Shown here: one piece after another, positions 43,856 to 52,263 of the stretch
Numbering within the stretch: position 1 is the stretch's first letter
Layout of the letters: each line of letters opens with the position of its first letter
Assembly: GCF_000512205.2 (NCBI RefSeq)
Contig: NZ_CP006644.1
Location: 3,466,520 to 3,530,519 of the forward strand
From: Sphingomonas sanxanigenens DSM 19645 = NX02
GTDB taxonomy: Bacteria > Pseudomonadota > Alphaproteobacteria > Sphingomonadales > Sphingomonadaceae
Direction of reading: 5' to 3'
DNA length: 64,000 bases
Translations under genes and position numbers: made by a program
Notes under the pieces: generated by a model
What the model was told of the DNA's origin: nothing
Database searches by the model: none
Seen by the model: only the letters and a program-made list of their open reading frames with translations

Positions 43856-45829
43856 TCAGTACAGGAGGCCTACCGGGATCGTCTTTTCGTTTCCGTTCAC
43901 GAAAATGCGGCCCCGCGCGATCTCTACTTTTCTCGGTTTGCCCTTTGCGTCCCGGGCGAAACTTCGGAAGGTGAAGCTTGGTGCCTCGTTGACGTCAGAC
44001 GTGATCTGGGCGAGCATTTCTGCCGCCAGCGCCTCTCCCAGCATCAGGCTGCGGGTGTTGTCGGTGCGCCAGTGCACGCCACCCATCGAACGGCCCATGG
44101 CGACATTCTGCGCGAGCTTGTTAAGTTCGCCCTCAATGGTAAGCTTTTCGGCAACAGCCTTGTCTGCAGCGCTACTACTGGATTGGTTAAGGGCAATACG
44201 GTTGTCGAAATACGTGATCCCGTCATGCCCCGTCAACGGAGTCCCGCTTGGTGCAGTCGGACGATACACGGTAATCGGTCTTCCTTTTCCGTAGGGTTCA
44301 TCGCGTTCCTCAAGCGTGCCGAAGGCGATCGGTACGTCAGCCCCATCAGCTTCGGTTGTGAAGGTCATAAAAAATGCCTTCAGCACGGTGACACAGGCCC
44401 CGGCGACCGTGGCATGTCCGGCGCCGTAGGCGGGATGCGTGGGGCTGCCTGCTGAGAAGGCCATTGGCAAAAGCATCGTCTCTCCAGCAGCGCCACCGCC
44501 ATTTTTTGATCTTGTGATAGACTTGATCTCTTTGATCGCATCGGTGTCGCAGATCCAGCGGGGCAGGCCGTAGTCGCGTTTACGTCCGCCGACACCCAGA
44601 TTCTGGACATGCACCAATCCGCCATAGGCTTCGGGACGCAGGCGCAGATTGACCTGCCACTTCTGCCGCCAGACCACCTTGAGCGCGCGCGTTGCCACTT
44701 CGGATACCAGCGCCAGGATATGCGGGCCGCCGAGTACACCAAAGCCAGCTTCCCGATCAGGCAATGCGCCCTTTACGATGCTGTTGCCAACATCGTGATA
44801 GGGGTTGCCGAGCGGCCACTTGGCGGCACCTGAAAGCAGGATCAGGGCAGCGTTGAAATATGCCTGGTGCAAAGCGTCCTTGTTCACGAAGCGTGCCAGA
44901 TCACGCATGGTGCTGATGTATCGCTCATCTTGTTCGTAATGTTTCCCCTCGTCGGGCGCGGTAGCGGAATAAACCGCCTCGTTTGAACCGGGATAGGCAT
45001 TGCCGGCATCGTCGCGCCCGGAGTTCTGCACCGCCAACCAGTCACCGAAGTCCGTAAGGTAATCCAATCCGGCAGCGTAGGGCCGCTGGCGCTGATCGAT
45101 GCGCTGCGTCCCGAAACGCGCGGGACGCAAGAAAAACTGACTGATCATCGGCCCCACCTCGTCGCCGGGCAGACCAAGGCGGAACAGGGTATTGTCACTG
45201 AAATCCAGAAACTGATCCGACGAACCGGCCACGTCCAGTCCAAGGATGAAACGATCCTCAGGACCGTCGCTGTTGGGTGGAGCGGGCATTTCAAATTTGC
45301 TATCATTCGTGATGAAGCTCGATTTGATCGCTTGCTTGAAGCGCTTGTTGATTTCCTTTCTTGCCTTTCCGACCAATGGGTCAGCCGTCGTTGCGCTGCC
45401 ATCGAATTGGCCGACATCGAGATCGCGCAGTGCGGCCATCCAGTAAAGCTCGAGCATCTCCGCCGCCGTGGTGTTCGAAGTGACGCCGGGGGCGGGTGGC
45501 ATTGCATATTGGGCGGGGTGATGAATCAGCCGGTCGCTCGCCAATCCCCCTTGCGGATTGGTGAAGGCTGCCGCGAGTTTGGGCTTGTCAGGCTTGGGTC
45601 GCGTAACATCTCTTTGCGCCCCGCCCGGCACCTGCGCGAATTCGCTGCCATCGCCGCGCGTCGCCGACACAAGCGCCGCGAATGCCGCTGCATCTACTTC
45701 GCCAAATTCGTTGTGGGGCAGGGTTTTGTGGAAGCTTCCGACGCCTCGCACGGCATGGTAGCTCTCGCTGCTACCATCGGTTTCCCTGACATGAAAGACG
45801 CGGTTTGTATCGCCGTTTCCAGATCTCAT
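43856..45829 (-). CDS. Vanadium-dependent haloperoxidase (bromoperoxidase-like)
   Basis: 657 residues from ATG 45829, seven bases after GGGAGG; an upstream in-frame start at 45865 is less likely. The PAP2/haloperoxidase signature is spread over the C-terminal half: KWQVNLRLRPEAYGG (Lys and Arg that bind vanadate, near residue 388), HPAYGAGHATVAGA (acid-base His, near 466) and MGRSMGGVHWRTDN (Arg and the His that coordinates vanadium, near 581). Length and motifs fit bacterial vanadium bromoperoxidases. No signal peptide is evident. It would oxidise halide with hydrogen peroxide. It is transcribed alone, converging on the exopolysaccharide operon. Confidence 0.88.
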   Translation of the reverse strand: MRSGNGDTNRVFHVRETDGSSESYHAVRGVGSFHKTLPHNEFGEVDAAAFAALVSATRGDGSEFAQVPGGAQRDVTRPKPDKPKLAAAFTNPQGGLASDRLIHHPAQYAMPPAPGVTSNTTAAEMLELYWMAALRDLDVGQFDGSATTADPLVGKARKEINKRFKQAIKSSFITNDSKFEMPAPPNSDGPEDRFILGLDVAGSSDQFLDFSDNTLFRLGLPGDEVGPMISQFFLRPARFGTQRIDQRQRPYAAGLDYLTDFGDWLAVQNSGRDDAGNAYPGSNEAVYSATAPDEGKHYEQDERYISTMRDLARFVNKDALHQAYFNAALILLSGAAKWPLGNPYHDVGNSIVKGALPDREAGFGVLGGPHILALVSEVATRALKVVWRQKWQVNLRLRPEAYGGLVHVQNLGVGGRKRDYGLPRWICDTDAIKEIKSITRSKNGGGAAGETMLLPMAFSAGSPTHPAYGAGHATVAGACVTVLKAFFMTFTTEADGADVPIAFGTLEERDEPYGKGRPITVYRPTAPSGTPLTGHDGITYFDNRIALNQSSSSAADKAVAEKLTIEGELNKLAQNVAMGRSMGGVHWRTDNTRSLMLGEALAAEMLAQITSDVNEAPSFTFRSFARDAKGKPRKVEIARGRIFVNGNEKTIPVGLLY

Positions 45830-45865
45830 CAAAATACCTCCCCAATTTCGCCAACTTAGATACAC

Positions 45866-46290
45866 CCGGGAACCGCACCAGCCTTGGCAGGAGGAGGCTC
45901 TCTTGTGATATCCGATTTATATTTGATATTTTATTGGCGACTCGCTCAAAGTCGAAATTTATATGATAGCTCTCAATATTTCCACGCAATTCCATGCGCC
46001 TTATTTATCCAATCATTTCATCAAGATCTTTTAGCTTTTCGGGCAGGAAAGCATGGGTGCAGACTGACGCCCCTTGCGGTCAAACATCCCATTTTCGAAG
46101 CAGGCGATTGGTGAAAAGGCGATATTGAATAGCGCATTTGCCATCTCGATCGCGATCGACAACTGATTTTTTGATAAAAAAATTATAAAAACGAATAATA
46201 TGGTAATTCCTCATTATATGCGCCGAAAATAACCCAGACGTTCGTTGTAAACGGCCTTATGATCGTAGCACTTTATGAGTCTAAATTATA
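45866..46290. other. AT-rich non-coding stretch
   Basis: About 425 bases that are markedly AT-rich compared with the rest of the window (for example TGATTTTTTGATAAAAAAAT near 46164). I see no supported gene. It precedes the haloperoxidase gene, so it contains its promoter, and it abuts the IS630 element. The composition marks it as foreign or as a poorly constrained scar. Confidence 0.6.
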
Positions 46291-47452
46291 CCAAGTCTCA
46301 TTGATCAGAACCCATGTGCCCACTGGCGCAGACCAATGGACATGATGCGCCAAGGCTGGTCGACGAGCTTGTTCCAAGCGAAGCAGCAGTGATCGACGAT
46401 GTCATCGTAGGATGAGAAGATGCGGTTCGACAGCCAGTTGTCGCGCATAAACTGCCAGACATTTTCGACGGGGTTGAGTTCCGGGCATCTGGGCGGCAGC
46501 GGGCAGGAGGGTGATGTTGTCGGGCACGACCAGTTCTGCCGAGCCATGCCATCCGGCCTGATCGAGGATCAGGACGGCATGCGCTCCCGGCGCGACGTGG
46601 AAGGCGATCTCTTCGAGATGCATGCTCATGGCCTAGCTGTTGCAACGGGGCATGACGATGCCAGCGGCCTTGCCCTCGGCGGGACAGATCGCCCCAAAGA
46701 TCCAGGCCGAGGCCCCGCGCTGGTCCTTGGGTGCTGATGGTCGGGTGCCCCGCTTGGCCCAGCGGCGTGTGAGCTTGGTCTGTTGGCCGATGCGCGCCTC
46801 ATCCTGCCACCACAATTCTATCACGGTGCCGCGCGGCAAGGATCGTCGGACTTCTGCCAGTTGGCCTGCGAAGCTTTTTTAAAATCGGCGATGGCGTCCT
46901 CTTTCTGGCCGTGGTGCCGGGGGCGGGCCGAGAGCTTGCGGAAGCCCAACGCGCGCATCTCTCGGCTCAGAGTCTGCTTGGTAATCGAAAGGCCGAACTC
47001 GTCCCACACCCACTGTGCCAGATCGATGAGGCGCCAACGGACCACCCCATGTGCTGCGGGGATTGGACCCGCTTCAACCTGCTGTGCAAGAGCGCGGCGC
47101 TGTGCAGCACTCAGGATCGAGACTTTGCCGGGGGCCTTGCGCAATATCAGCCCGTCCGGGCCATCCGCGTTGAAGCGGATCACCCAATCCCGGACGATCT
47201 GAAGTGTCACGCCAGCTGACTTGGCTGCTTCGCTCCGACTGCTACCATCAAGGATCAACGCCAACGCCAGCAACCGCCGGACCTGGTCCGGATCGTCACA
47301 GCTCCGAGAAAATCGCCGTAAATCCCCCGGCGTGAAATCTGATCGAACCCCAATCGCTGCCGCCATCGCAAGCCTCCGCGTGCTTGCTCTGGTGAATCAG
47401 AAAATTACCCCTGCGCGAATCCCCCGCGTGAGTCAGCATCACTGGGACTTGG
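46291..47452 (-). mobile_element. IS630-family insertion sequence, decayed
   Basis: The ends CCAAGTCTCATTGATCAG (left) and, inverted, CCAAGTCCCAGTGATGCTGA (right) form imperfect terminal repeats, each flanked by TA (46289-46290 and 47453-47454), the target dinucleotide duplicated by IS630/Tc1-mariner-type elements. Length 1162 bases fits the family. The transposase inside is broken, so the copy is probably immobile. Confidence 0.8.
46305..47366 (-). pseudogene. IS630-family transposase, disrupted
   Basis: Read from 47366 the protein has an N-terminal HTH region (EAAKSAGVTLQIVRDWVIRFNADG) and linker to ADFKK, then shifts frame at an A6 run near 46878-46883. After a -1 shift it continues SFAGQLAEVRRSLPRGTVIELWWQDEARIG (first catalytic Asp), meets an in-frame TAG at 46632-46634, goes on with LILDQAGWHGS (second Asp), shifts again near 46490 and ends LPPRCPELNPVENVWQFMRD (catalytic Glu). 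The first shift could be a programmed one, as in some IS630 elements with two reading frames. The stop and second shift show real decay. Confidence 0.8.
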
Positions 47453-47545
47453 TATAAGGGGATGGTCTGCTTCGAGGCGAAATTGGGGATACGGTTCATT
47501 GCGAGCGTGACGGCGATCATCATTCCAAGCGGTTCAAGACGGGAT

Positions 47546-47612
47546 GGCCCGGTGAGCTTAACAGGGGGTACACACCCACCGGGCCTGTCCGCCCCTCTGG
47601 TCCAAGGGGCGG
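47546..47612. other. Two adjacent hairpins of unknown role
   Basis: GGCCCGGTG/CACCGGGCC (arms 47546-47554 and 47577-47585) and CCGCCCCT/AGGGGCGG (47589-47596 and 47605-47612) lie next to each other between the IS630 element and the next gene. The roughly 330 bases from 47453 to 47780 contain no gene I can support. The paired stems could belong to a small RNA, a terminator pair or a remnant of another element. Confidence 0.4.
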
Positions 47613-47780
47613 GAAATCGTATCGCCAATCGCCACGACTGACCGAACATTCCTACTGACATTCATGTTAATAAAATGTGAATCGCATGAGCACTTCAAAC
47701 CGACACAGCTCCCCATCGATTTTCGCTATCTGTTCTCCTCATCGCGCTGGTATAGGGGAGTGGAAAGGTAGGTTGCGGCG

Positions 47781-48290
47781 ATGCAAGGCGATCTGGTTTC
47801 GAATGCGGCCAGCAAAGAGCTGTCCACGTCTTTGGTTGAGGCGGCAGAGCGCGAAAGCCTTCGGCTGACTTCGCCGAGCCTCGCATTGCAGGCTGCGTTA
47901 AATGCCTCGTCGATCCGCGAGTTGGCTCTAGCCCATCAGCAAAACGCCGCGCTTTTAGCGTCAAGCCTTGCGCGGACGGTTGAGGCTTCCGGGCTTGCCT
48001 CCATTCAAGCGCGCCTGCCGACCGTCGTAATGCCAAAAATCGGCGAGTCTGCTGCAGGACTCGCGTCCATGGAGCGCTTTCGCACGCCTTCGCTGGATCT
48101 CGTGACGATTGCAGCGGGCGCGGCACATTACCAAAGCGTTATGGCGCAATTCGCTCAGTCGCCATCGGTCATGACCGCGCAAGCTGAGATGGCACGTGCG
48201 CTCGCGCCTATAGCGGCAAGATACGTCGAGCCGCTGCGCGAATTTGCCTACCATGCCAAGGCTTTGAGCGATGGTATGCTGCCCGCATGA
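47781..48290 (+). CDS. Protein of unknown function, coupled to an Mrr-like nuclease
   Basis: 169 residues, AGGTAGG upstream of ATG 47781. Alanine-, leucine- and serine-rich and predicted mostly helical, with no membrane segment and no recognised motif. Its stop overlaps the start of the Mrr-like gene by four bases (ATGA), so the two are made together. The pairing suggests a regulator, specificity or partner subunit of the nuclease. Confidence 0.6.
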   Translation: MQGDLVSNAASKELSTSLVEAAERESLRLTSPSLALQAALNASSIRELALAHQQNAALLASSLARTVEASGLASIQARLPTVVMPKIGESAAGLASMERFRTPSLDLVTIAAGAAHYQSVMAQFAQSPSVMTAQAEMARALAPIAARYVEPLREFAYHAKALSDGMLPA

Positions 48291-48976
48291 AAGATGTAAG
48301 CGCAGCGTTTGTCGCGCTGGAGGAATTACGCGGCGGGCCTCCGGCTGGCACGCTCACGGCAATCGTTGAAGCGCTGGCGATATCCTCGACGAAATACGCA
48401 CCGGTGAATTACGATTATCCGGATGACGAGGTAATCTCCGCCGAGGATCAGGCGGCGTTGGACGGGCTACCGCTTCTCAGCCAGTCGATCGTGGAGCGTC
48501 GCGAGAAAACGAAGGACGGCACGCTGATCAAGGTTGTCGGTCCTATCTGGGGTCGGATCGTTGATATCCTTCGAACGGATTGGAACGCTGCCTACCAACT
48601 TCCGCCTGAACGGTTCGAAGAGTTGGTTGCGGGCGCGTTCGAGCGAGAAGGCTATCACGATGTGATATTAACGCCGCGATCGGGAGATTGCGGACGGGAT
48701 GTTATTGCCGTGAGGAGAGGTGTTGGATCTATCAAGATCATCACCTCGGTCAAACGTTATGCGGCCAATCGAAAAGTGCCCCATGATGATATCCGCGCGC
48801 TCGTCGGCGTTCTGAACTGCGAGCAGGATGCATCAAAAGGCATGCTGGTTACCACGTCAAGGTTTCCCGCGAGGATAGAGCAAGAGCGCTTTCTTGCCCC
48901 CCTATTCCCGCATCGGCTCGAATTGATGGACGGGCCGCAGCTACTCAAGTGGCTCTGTAGGCTGCGCCGTAATTAG
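48287..48976 (+). CDS. Mrr-like restriction endonuclease
   Basis: 229 residues. The C-terminal 130 residues form an Mrr_cat (PD-(D/E)XK) domain: PPERFEELVAGAFEREGYHDVILTPRSGDCGRDVIAVR with helix Glu and the Asp of the GRDVIA strand, then IKIITSVKRYAANRKVPHDDIRALVGVL, where VKRY supplies the catalytic Lys; the usual Gln before that Lys is replaced here by Ser. The N-terminal half matches nothing I recognise. Mrr-type enzymes cut modified or foreign DNA. It sits in the accessory region and is coupled to the preceding unknown gene. Confidence 0.75.
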   Translation: MKDVSAAFVALEELRGGPPAGTLTAIVEALAISSTKYAPVNYDYPDDEVISAEDQAALDGLPLLSQSIVERREKTKDGTLIKVVGPIWGRIVDILRTDWNAAYQLPPERFEELVAGAFEREGYHDVILTPRSGDCGRDVIAVRRGVGSIKIITSVKRYAANRKVPHDDIRALVGVLNCEQDASKGMLVTTSRFPARIEQERFLAPLFPHRLELMDGPQLLKWLCRLRRN

Positions 48977-49024
48977 TACAGCTCGCGATGCTAGCTGATT
49001 TAATGATAACAGGTGGAGTTGTTA

Positions 49025-49387
49025 ATGCCGATCCCGCAGCCTGCGCAGGGCTTCTTGAATGCATCCCGTGCGAGTGTTTCCAGCCTTAATGCGATCAATG
49101 CTGGCGTGATGATACGCAATGCCGAGAATTATCTTTGGGAAGCGATCTCGTGGGTCAAGCCATCGGAGTTAATTGATCTCGCCCGTGACGAGGCCGTTGC
49201 GCGCATTCGCGATGTTGCAGAGGGATTGATTGATTCCAGCGGATTTCCTCGCCAGCCGGATGTTGCAGCCATGCAAGCACAGGAACGGGCTATGGCGTCG
49301 ATTGATAGTGTCGAAGCGCAGATGAAGCTTGCCGGACCAAGCGAAAAGGCCATTGGCTTGGGTGAGGCTTGGGAAAGTCCAGCATAG
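49025..49387 (+). CDS. Small protein of unknown function
   Basis: 120 residues from ATG 49025, preceded by GGTGGAG at a good distance; GTG 49013 lies in that site and is not preferred. The protein appears helical and soluble, with acidic and alanine-rich stretches (LIDLARDEAVARIRDVAEGLID), and has no recognised motif. It lies between the Mrr-like and DUF6338 genes on the same strand. Confidence 0.5.
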   Translation: MPIPQPAQGFLNASRASVSSLNAINAGVMIRNAENYLWEAISWVKPSELIDLARDEAVARIRDVAEGLIDSSGFPRQPDVAAMQAQERAMASIDSVEAQMKLAGPSEKAIGLGEAWESPA

Positions 49388-49492
49388 GTTGATCGAACAA
49401 AACGCATAGAGACGCGACGCCACAAGGAAGCTGTGTAGCGCACTGTATTTGATAAGGTGGCTGATTAGATTGAATCGATAGCCGGAGCCGAT

Positions 49493-50092
49493 ATGGACGG
49501 AATTCTGAAACCGGAAACGATCATATTCTTCGTGCTTTTTGCCGTGCCCGGCATAGTTGCGCTCTATGTGCGCGCGCAGTTTTTGACAGGCCGCATGCCT
49601 CCCTTGGGTGAAGGCATTGTCGGTTACGTTATCCTGTCTCTTATTTATCACGCGGCGATATTCCCCTTCGCGTCATCATTCTACGCAACTCCATCGGTGC
49701 GGGGATGGTACGCGGCTGGATGGTTCTCCCTGTTGTTTTTAGGTCCAGCGATCCTCGGTTTCGCATTGGGCTTGAACATCAGAAAAGGGTGGTCGAAAAA
49801 GCTGCTCAGTTACTTGAAAATCAATACAATCCATCCGGTAAATTCGGCTTGGGACTGGCGGTTTGGCGACTGTAAGGAGTGCTGGGTGATGGCCGTCTTG
49901 AAAGACGGCACGAAATGGTATGGCTATCTTGGCACGGACTCATTCATGTCATCTGATGTCGCCGAGCGAGATATTTTTATCCAGCATGTTTACGATTATG
50001 AAGGTAATGATAAACCCTGGACGCCAAAGAATACAAGTGTCTGGATAGCTCATGGCGAGATCCAGAGTTTAGAGTTCTGGCCACGACAATAA
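49493..50092 (+). CDS. DUF6338-like membrane protein
   Basis: 199 residues. Three hydrophobic segments in the first half (about 9-28, 43-62, 78-100), then a soluble domain with HPVNSAWDWRFGDCKECWVMAVLKDGTKWYGYLGTDSFMSSDVAERDIFIQHVYD, the pattern I associate with DUF6338. The soluble part looks like a small beta-barrel. The function is unknown. It is followed 12 bases later by a proline-rich mini-gene and then by a convergent CHAT protease gene. Confidence 0.65.
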   Translation: MDGILKPETIIFFVLFAVPGIVALYVRAQFLTGRMPPLGEGIVGYVILSLIYHAAIFPFASSFYATPSVRGWYAAGWFSLLFLGPAILGFALGLNIRKGWSKKLLSYLKINTIHPVNSAWDWRFGDCKECWVMAVLKDGTKWYGYLGTDSFMSSDVAERDIFIQHVYDYEGNDKPWTPKNTSVWIAHGEIQSLEFWPRQ

Positions 50093-50104
50093 GGGAATAT
50101 TGAG

Positions 50105-50302
50105 ATGTCTAAAGGCAGATCACCTACTCCTCCGAGCACCGGCTCTCGCCCGCTCAATGAGGGATATCAGCCAACCAATCGAGGCCATCAGCCGACTGCG
50201 GCAATACCGCCAACGCGGATTGATGGTGGTCATCAGCCGACCGGCCAAGGTGCGCCGGGCCCGGGTACGCCTCCGAGCCAAGGCGGCGGCGGAAAAAAAT
50301 AA
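50105..50302 (+). CDS. Proline/glycine-rich mini-protein with QPT repeats
   Basis: 65 residues, AAGGGAATATTGAG upstream of ATG 50105. The sequence is low complexity: GYQPTNRG, GHQPTAAIPPT and GGHQPTGQGAPGPGTPP give three QPT units with spacing of about 8-16 residues, ending GGGGKK. It appears unstructured. It is 12 bases after the DUF6338 gene on the same strand, so the two are probably expressed together and may act together, for example as a membrane protein with a flexible ligand. Confidence 0.55.
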   Translation: MSKGRSPTPPSTGSRPLNEGYQPTNRGHQPTAAIPPTRIDGGHQPTGQGAPGPGTPPSQGGGGKK

Positions 50303-50318
50303 CTGATCTTTCTGGGTC

Positions 50319-50341
50319 GTCGCCGACTAAACCTCGGCGAC
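50319..50341. terminator. Hairpin between the convergent mini-gene and CHAT gene
   Basis: GTCGCCGA (50319-50326) and TCGGCGAC (50334-50341) are perfect 8-bp arms around a 7-base loop that contains the CHAT stop codon. It is placed to end transcription from both sides. Confidence 0.5.
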
Positions 50342-51370
50342 TGACCTAACAAGAACCAGCGTATCAATATCGATATCGTCCCGGGAGATATGCTGAGGAA
50401 GCTCACTCGCGGTCTTGTCGATCACGGCCGCCTCGATCCTGACCCTTGCCTGCTTTAGCGCGCTTCCCACCGATTGGCCGCTTGCCACAGCCGCATAAAA
50501 TTGCTGTGCAAACACGATTGCCGCCGTGTCGAGCACCGCGTCAGACATGGCGATCACCACCGGCACAGCCGGTAGTATGGCCGAGGCGCCATCGAGCGTG
50601 TCGCAGGCATTCAAGACAAGAAGTCGGGGCGGCTCATCAGTGGCGTCCAAAGCTTTGACCAAGAGATCAAATCCTACCTCTTGTTGCGAAGGCGCTTCGA
50701 GGTATCCGCCATCGAAAACGACGCCCTCATCGCCGCCATGTCCGGAAAAATGTACAATGTGAGGCCGGACATCGTTCAACCCGTCGAGCAAATCCTGAAA
50801 CGACGCAGCGGTGCGCTGTTCGACATCAACGAGGTCACGATACTTCGCTCCGCGAAGAGCCCGTTGCACCTCGCGCACTTCCGCATCCGTGCGCAGGTTC
50901 ATCGTCGGATTTGCCGTAAGGTAGAGAACCCGGAGCTTCTCGGGCTCGGGCGGACGGATATGGACGTAATGAACCTGCGGCGCCGACAAGCGCGCAATGT
51001 CGCGCGCATGATCCTTTTCCATTTGTCGCCGCTTGGTCGCTTCCCGTTCTGCCGATTGACGATCAGTTTTTTCAGCCGATTCAAGGCTGCGCTGCTTGTT
51101 GGCGATCTCGCGCGCATTGTTGGCGATCTTTTTGCCAACATCTGCTGCTTTTTTGCCGGCGGCCACCGCCTTTTGCCGATCGCGTTCCGCTCCACGCAGG
51201 TAGGTATTCGCGCTTGAGCTGGAAGATGCCCGCATAGCCGAGCCTTCCTGTCGCCTGACATTCTCCATCGCTTTCGCGGCGTCGCTTTCATGGCGATAGA
51301 GTTCCTTACGAAGCGCAGCTTCCTTTTCAAGAAGGCGAGCGAGATCGCGACGATGGGAATCGGACGACAT
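50327..51370 (-). CDS. CHAT-domain (caspase-like) protease with coiled-coil N-terminus
   Basis: 347 residues. Residues 1-125 are charged and predicted coiled-coil ([25 protein letters not shown]...[24 protein letters not shown]). Residues 145-340 form a CHAT domain: [27 protein letters not shown], then [16 protein letters not shown] with catalytic His211 and [13 protein letters not shown] with catalytic Cys256, followed by [25 protein letters not shown]. Peptidases of this type act in antiphage and conflict systems, usually after activation by a partner; here the coiled coil is the likely sensor or oligomerisation part. It converges with the DUF6338/mini-protein pair. Confidence 0.82.
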   Translation of the reverse strand: MSSDSHRRDLARLLEKEAALRKELYRHESDAAKAMENVRRQEGSAMRASSSSSANTYLRGAERDRQKAVAAGKKAADVGKKIANNAREIANKQRSLESAEKTDRQSAEREATKRRQMEKDHARDIARLSAPQVHYVHIRPPEPEKLRVLYLTANPTMNLRTDAEVREVQRALRGAKYRDLVDVEQRTAASFQDLLDGLNDVRPHIVHFSGHGGDEGVVFDGGYLEAPSQQEVGFDLLVKALDATDEPPRLLVLNACDTLDGASAILPAVPVVIAMSDAVLDTAAIVFAQQFYAAVASGQSVGSALKQARVRIEAAVIDKTASELPQHISRDDIDIDTLVLVRSVAEV

Positions 51371-51489
51371 AGGGCCTCCGGGGCGTTAGCGTTATGTTCA
51401 ATCTATGTTCAACGCGACGTTCCGTCCAGCTTCGCAAAGCACCTGCCACTATTGCTGGCACGCTCGCACTCTGGGGAGTCTCCTGCATC

Positions 51490-51669
51490 CGGCGCACCAA
51501 TCCGTTTGGGGCGACGTATCGGCATCTCGTCCGGCGAGGCAAGAACCCTAAAGTCGCGCTCACCGCGACGATGCGCAAGCTCATCATCCTCGCAAATACG
51601 CTGATTGCCGAGAAGCGCCCTTGGCAGACCGAACGTCCAGAAGGAGCTATCACGCCCAGCCTTGTTTGA
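51490..51669 (+). pseudogene. IS110-family transposase C-terminal remnant
   Basis: The segment YRHLVRRGKNPKVALTATMRKLIILANTLI and the following EKRPWQ match the C-terminal end of IS110 transposases (compare KAPKLALIAVARKLVALANTLI in the complete copy at 34687). The catalytic and recombinase parts are missing, so this is a fragment left by an old insertion. It marks the edge of the accessory region beyond the CHAT gene. Confidence 0.7.
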
Positions 51670-51759
51670 GACGTAAGCCGCCGGTCGTCGCCACTTCCTC
51701 TTGCCGGGCCTATCGCCAATGTAATAATGTATCGTCGCGTTCAACGGTAGGGAGATGCG

Positions 51760-51969
51760 ATGACCGAACTTAGCATGCGCGATTTACATGTGACGAGGAA
51801 AGCCCTCGCGATAGCGATCCTGATTATCGAGCGCGATGAAAGCGCGCTCCAGTCGTACTCCGACATGCAGGACATGAAGGACCTGCTGAGCCGCCTGATC
51901 GAAAGCGACGGGGAACTGGCATCCTATCAACGCGCGGCGCGTATTGCCGTTGACGGCAGGCCCGATTGA
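51760..51969 (+). CDS. Small protein of unknown function (69 residues)
   Basis: ATG 51760 follows GGGAGATGCG. The sequence is soluble and probably helical (VTRKALAIAILIIERDESALQSY...MKDLLSRLIESDGELASYQRAARIAV), with no recognised motif. It stands alone. The coding assignment rests on the ribosome-binding site and a length too good for chance, not on homology. Confidence 0.45.
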   Translation: MTELSMRDLHVTRKALAIAILIIERDESALQSYSDMQDMKDLLSRLIESDGELASYQRAARIAVDGRPD

Positions 51970-52263
51970 ACGCCCTTCGGTCGTCATCATGCCGAGCCGC
52001 GCTGCGATGTTTGGGTCTTCGCGCGCCTCAGCATGATGAAGAAGGCGCAAAATATCTAATATTTATGTTGACTTAACACAGATGCTTGCGCGCATCGGTA
52101 TCTCAATCCTTTCCACCAACTCCGACCTATCAGGATAAAGTTCGAACCGTGCATTCACCTTTTGGAGAAAGAGTGCGCTATATCCAGTATGACATGCAAA
52201 TTGGCGCGATAAGCAATTGGGGACGTGCTACCTTCCCTTATCCAGAATCGGCAGGAGGGGATA

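Noticed and set aside
47296-47661. Minus-strand frame overlapping the IS630 end and the hairpin region
   Set aside because: It runs through the IS terminus and a structured non-coding stretch, and no start with a ribosome-binding site or protein family is visible.
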